Positions 61,694 through 64,000 of a DNA stretch of 64,000 nt are shown piece after piece. The stretch's first letter is position 1, and every line of letters begins with the position of its first letter. Source of the stretch: Litomosoides sigmodontis (taxonomy: Eukaryota; Nematoda; Chromadorea; Rhabditida; Onchocercidae); NCBI GenBank assembly GCA_963070105.1, contig OY718805.1:10203652-10267651 (forward strand), in the 5' to 3' direction. Under the pieces are notes generated by a model. The model had not been told where the DNA came from. It saw only the letters and a program-made list of their open reading frames with translations, and ran no database searches. A program made the position numbers and the translations under genes.

Positions 61694-64000
61694 ATCATAG
61701 CGTCGTCACGGAACAAAACAAAAGTAGCCTTACATTGATTTCTTCAGTTAACAGATGTTGAGGTCTTTCTCTAATTTTTATTCTTCATTGAATTGAGCAG
61801 ATTTTTTTGCCTTTCCTTCTCGAAACTTGTGCTATTATGTGCATTAGTGTTATTCGTTTTTTTCATGAATGGCTTAGATTTGTCATGAATTTTTCAGTTT
61901 CAGTTTTAATAATCCATATTTTTGGACAATGTTAAATCTATTTTTGGACAGTGTTAAATCTGCTTTATTTTTCACAATTATTGCTAACGCAATTCCAAAT
62001 ATTTAGGCCTTATTTTGATATCTTTATTCATTAGGAAGTTTTTATTTTTCCTGAAGTGATAGGTGACACGGAAAGTCCGTGGAAGTTTCTATGTTTATAT
62101 CTTTGGTTTTGATCTTTTTCATGATCATTCAGTTCATTATTCTATGTTGTACATTCTCTTCTACATTATACAAACTATTCAATTATTTAAATGCTTTTTT
62201 TAAAACTGTATTTAAAATTCAACATATCAATTTGGTTCATTCATCTTAACTTTAAAATGGATGCTTTTCGTTCGTTAGATTATAGCAGTTCATAAAGGCT
62301 CTCGCCAAACATCTTATTTGATATATTAAAATTTTTTCTTGTTCCTGTAATTGATGGGTTTTATTTCATATGCTCACTGTAAGATGAACAACCGAGGAAT
62401 TGCTTCGATTTATATGCACCATGTATATGTATTCAGTCATGTTAAGTGACACATCGTTGTAGCTCAGTTGGTTAAATTTTGTTTTCCATTAATTAACCGT
62501 GTGATTCTGCCTTATTTTTTCTTTGAAAATGCACTTTAGACGTACTTCGTTGCCTTTACAACTTTTCTAGCTTATTTTTCTTCAAATCTATTTTATAGTA
62601 GATAATTGTTATTATTGATTTCGAATTCATCTCTCAGTATCATGGGGATGGTTGTAGGAAAGTACAATAAATGAAAATTTGTGTAACGGTGAAGTGTTAT
62701 CGCTGTATGATATCTAATGTTAGTGCATTTTATCAGCTATATTAATATATTTCGATGGTTACCGACTCTATCGAGTTTGTTAATATATTACACTGCTTGC
62801 CATTTGGATTCAAAATTTTAGCAAATGGGAAAGCATCAATACGAGGGAAGAAGATGTCGGATATATCAAGTTATTTCATTATTTCTTTCCGTACTTCTTA
62901 TATGTGTTTATGTATATATGTGTGTGTGTATTTTATTGGTGCGCCGAAGTAATGATTTGATTTGAGTATAATAACAGATGGCAATGCAATGACCTTCTCA
63001 CACTTTTATGTTCCTAAACCCTTTTCCCCGTGCTCTTTTGCCCGGTATTAGGGTAAGGAAACGAAGTTGCTGAGAAAGACATGAAATTAATTTTGGGACA
63101 ATGCAACTGCAGGTCGCGAAGTACGACCAATGACACCGTTGGATAATTTATTAAATTCTTTGACACGTTCAATGCCTACGTTTACAGCCTTAACACTTTT
63201 CTCATTCTAACTAAAATTTTGACAACAAACGATTTTTTTTACCATTTTTATTCTGTTACTTCAAAATGAAGTTCTTTTTGTTGCAAGTTTTCAAATTTTA
63301 CTAAATTAATGAATGGAGCGTAGCGTTAGTTTTCGAAAATTCTTCAAAATAATGGCAAGAGCTATGTGCTAGAGATTCTTGAGTGTTCTAAGGAACGAGT
63401 GACAGCTATGTACTTAGCAAGTGCTACATTAATTCAACAATTTTGAATCAATATTTGCGTGGTTGAAAAACAATTATGAAGATTGGCCGAAGTGTTGCAC
63501 ATCATCCGTTGTCCCAAATAAATGCTAGTACATATGTGACAATTTCTCAGTTGGAATTTTATTCCGACTTCTTCGTTTCTTTTAAGAATTGCATGTTCGA
63601 TTCAGCCAGCTATTTTAAATATTTCTTTTTTTCCTTTGATGGTTCCTTACCGTAATCATTCATTGGAAATAAATTTAAAACGTCCTTCGCGAGACAAGAC
63701 TATAATAGGTGAATAAATAGAGTGATGAGAAATGATCGAGAAGTTGTGGCACCATATGGATAATGGTGATTGGAAAAAGAAAAAAATTGAGGAGAAGGAG
63801 ATAACAGAAATGAGATGAAGGAAGAAAGAAGACATAGTTGATCGAATGAATCAAAATAATTAATATATTGGCATGAATTCGATTTAATTCCATTTACAAC
63901 AAGTCTCTTTGATCTATCCGAAACAACCTATTATAATTTCTCCAATTTGTTGCTATCACTTCGTCCAATACTGAATCGTTTCTTCCCTTTATTCTCTCTC
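61694..64000. other. 3' flank of zyg-11-like gene, no gene seen
   Basis: T-rich sequence with no supported gene. It includes a 22-bp tandem duplication at 61,918-61,961 (unit ATTTTTGGACA then A or G, then TGTTAAATCT). The first AATAAA on the plus strand that I saw is near 62,666. A tRNA-like stretch at about 62,455-62,515 is judged a chance match or relic. Confidence 0.45.

Noticed and set aside
62453..62515. tRNA-like stretch with TAGCTCAGTTGGTTA resembling an A box
   Set aside because: No good B box (only GTGTGATTCTGCC) and no closing acceptor stem could be drawn, so it is at most a relic.

Overview
This is AT-rich nuclear DNA from a nematode. The evidence is a CUT-1-type cuticlin, a ZYG-11 family protein, short AT-rich introns ending in TTTCAG-like acceptors, acceptors placed just upstream of start codons (the layout used for spliced-leader trans-splicing), and many simple repeats. 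Base composition, roomy spacing and long introns suggest a clade III (spirurid or filarial-like) worm; that is inference. No bacterial, organellar, CRISPR or viral features were seen. Gene models were built by hand by joining exons whose phases match and whose products align with known families.

Layout, left to right. 0.3-1.5 kb: exons of an unrecognised minus-strand gene running off the left edge. 8.8-12.4 kb: a C18orf32/UPF0729 gene directly downstream of NSUN5 (rRNA m5C methyltransferase), same strand, 383 bp apart, a possible operon. 14.9-16.9 kb: a cut-1-like cuticlin with a zona pellucida domain. 24.9-25.3 kb: a candidate exon. 26.8-30.6 kb: a Tudor-domain protein. 31.4-32.2 kb: a large layered microsatellite. 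33.0-37.4 kb: a probable unrecognised gene made of phase-1 exons. 38.7-41.4 kb: an unusual gene joining a signal peptide, duplicated acidic exons and three C2H2 zinc fingers. 42.4-42.8 kb: a divergent small secreted protein. 48.7-53.8 kb: gcs-1 (glutamate-cysteine ligase catalytic subunit). 56.3-61.7 kb: a zyg-11-like CUL2 ubiquitin-ligase receptor.

The recognisable genes are mostly unrelated housekeeping or cuticle functions: glutathione synthesis, rRNA methylation, protein degradation, cuticle matrix. Two local relationships stand out: the NSUN5/C18orf32 pair, and the divergent pair at 38.7-42.8 kb, whose two genes share a near-identical leader around the start codon and both begin with signal peptides. 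The latter, with its recent exon duplication and odd domain mix, is the best candidate here for something undescribed. Two long hairpin (MITE-like) elements lie in and near gcs-1.
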